Shown: one piece after another, positions 5,277 to 5,722 of the stretch | How the letters are laid out: the number at the start of each line of letters is the position of its first letter | How positions within the stretch are numbered: the stretch's first letter is position 1 | Translations under genes and position numbers: made by a program | Assembly (NCBI GenBank): GCA_024699005.1 | Contig: JAILQN010000252.1 | Location: forward strand, 1 to 5,722 | Reading direction: 5' to 3' | Origin: Clostridia bacterium | GTDB lineage: Bacteria; Bacillota_A; Clostridia; Oscillospirales; Acutalibacteraceae | DNA length: 5,722 nucleotides | Notes under the pieces: generated by a model | Database searches by the model: none | The model's input: only the letters and a program-made list of their open reading frames with translations | Told to the model about the DNA's origin: nothing

Positions 5277-5722
5277 TTACTCTTCCACGTTGAACGCCAG
5301 CGCGTCCTTCTTATTGGGCAGGATGAAAGCGTCCTCAAAGGACTCCTCGAAATACTCCCACTTGCCCTGGGAGCCCGCGGAGGGCGGATCGAGCCGGGCG
5401 AACTCGTAGCTTATGGGCGTGATGACCGCCTGGGGATGCACCAGGAACATATTGATCTGCTTCGCGTTTTCGTCCACAGCCCAGCCCTCGTCGAAATCGT
5501 AGGCCGTCATCATCATATCCGAGGGGACGGACGAGGGTATCTCCACTTCGTCTATCGAGGTTATGCCCCTGCGTATCCCGGAGGAAGCGGCGGTGACGTC
5601 CATATGACGGTAGATCTGTTTGGCGTTGTTGATAAGCGTCCTGACCTCGGGAGTCACGTACAGCACGCGTCCGGAGTGGGGCACGCGCTTCTCGTCCATC
5701 TCCTGCATCATGCTGTCGAATA
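5277..5722 (-). CDS. Phage major capsid protein, C-terminal part (5' end outside window)
   Basis: The frame is open from the right edge to a TAA at 5277-5279, giving about 147 residues. An internal ATG at 5711 has no ribosome binding site and FDS is encoded in frame before it, so it is not the true start. The visible part matches the C-terminal half of a Firmicute siphovirus major capsid protein: SGRVLYVTPEVRTLI near the edge, a GITSIDEVEIPSS stretch, then the segment AKQINMFLVHPQAVITPISYE (split here for reading as AKQINMFLVHPQ and AVITPISYE), and a YFEESFEDAFIL...KKDALAFNVE end. These fit an HK97-like coat protein with its final beta strands. The next genes in order, connector and head closure, support the call. 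Confidence 0.7.
   Translation of the reverse strand, partial: FDSMMQEMDEKRVPHSGRVLYVTPEVRTLINNAKQIYRHMDVTAASSGIRRGITSIDEVEIPSSVPSDMMMTAYDFDEGWAVDENAKQINMFLVHPQAVITPISYEFARLDPPSAGSQGKWEYFEESFEDAFILPNKKDALAFNVEE

Larger units (their letters stand above)
2964..5722 (-). mobile_element. Prophage remnant or isolated phage head-completion module
   Basis: Five consecutive minus-strand ORFs follow the standard siphovirus order: major capsid C-terminus, gp6-like connector, head-closure candidate, an Ig-domain protein, and tail-terminator candidate. The next genes expected, tail tube and tape measure, are absent; a TraX-family gene and an oxidoreductase follow. The right end lies outside the window, so the true extent is unknown. 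The ORFs are intact apart from the in-frame stop at 4168-4170. Two of its gaps hold repeat elements, unusual in tightly packed phage modules. No att site or integrase is visible. Confidence 0.6.

Noticed and set aside
4141..5409. + strand ORFs opposite the phage head genes and element 4
   Set aside because: Antisense shadows with no domain; one runs through the repeat element arms.

Overview
The window looks like chromosomal DNA of a moderately GC-rich Gram-positive anaerobe, probably a gut Clostridia/Oscillospirales-type Firmicute. This is inferred from strong GGAGG ribosome binding sites, a TraX-family protein of the kind common in Firmicutes, phage head genes resembling those of Firmicutes siphoviruses, and a Lys/Ala/Pro-rich protein tail. 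The taxon cannot be fixed from the sequence alone.

Layout. On the + strand, positions 1-335 hold the 3' end of a gene whose product finishes in a Lys/Ala/Glu/Pro tail with a 12-residue repeat. A clear intrinsic terminator follows at 357-388. Everything else is coded on the - strand and reads right to left. First come the end of a phage major capsid protein (5722-5277), a gp6-like head-tail connector (5130-4762), a probable head-closure protein (4575-4168), a three-repeat Ig-like protein (4161-3421) and a probable tail-terminator/neck protein (3389-2964). These five form a recognisable phage head-completion module, but no tail tube, tape measure, lysis or integration gene follows. The next genes are a TraX-family membrane protein (2726-1899) and an FAD-dependent oxidoreductase of the geranylgeranyl-reductase type (1728-418). 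The module is therefore best read as a prophage remnant or a domesticated head cassette.

Two things stand out. First, the head-closure ORF and the Ig ORF lie in the same reading frame, separated only by one TAA and two codons, and that stop falls inside an Ig domain. The first strands of the domain are the C-terminus of one ORF and the rest is the N-terminus of the next. A GGAGGA sits directly upstream of the TAA and 10 nt before the next ATG, so stop-reinitiation, readthrough or a nonsense split are all possible.

Second, each of the four gaps over 100 bp between the minus-strand genes is nearly filled by a 120-171 bp element of one design. Two inverted arms built from tandem 7-nt units flank a unique core, usually with its own hairpin. 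Three unrelated heptamer families are present (AATGTGY twice, GAGTCAG-like once, AGTGRAG once). Arms of one element differ by whole heptamers. One element supplies the last nine codons and stop of the TraX gene, and another overlaps the stop codon of the tail-terminator gene. They resemble in design the short tandemly repeated repetitive (STRR) heptamers known from cyanobacteria, but as palindromic, intergenic, insertion-like units.
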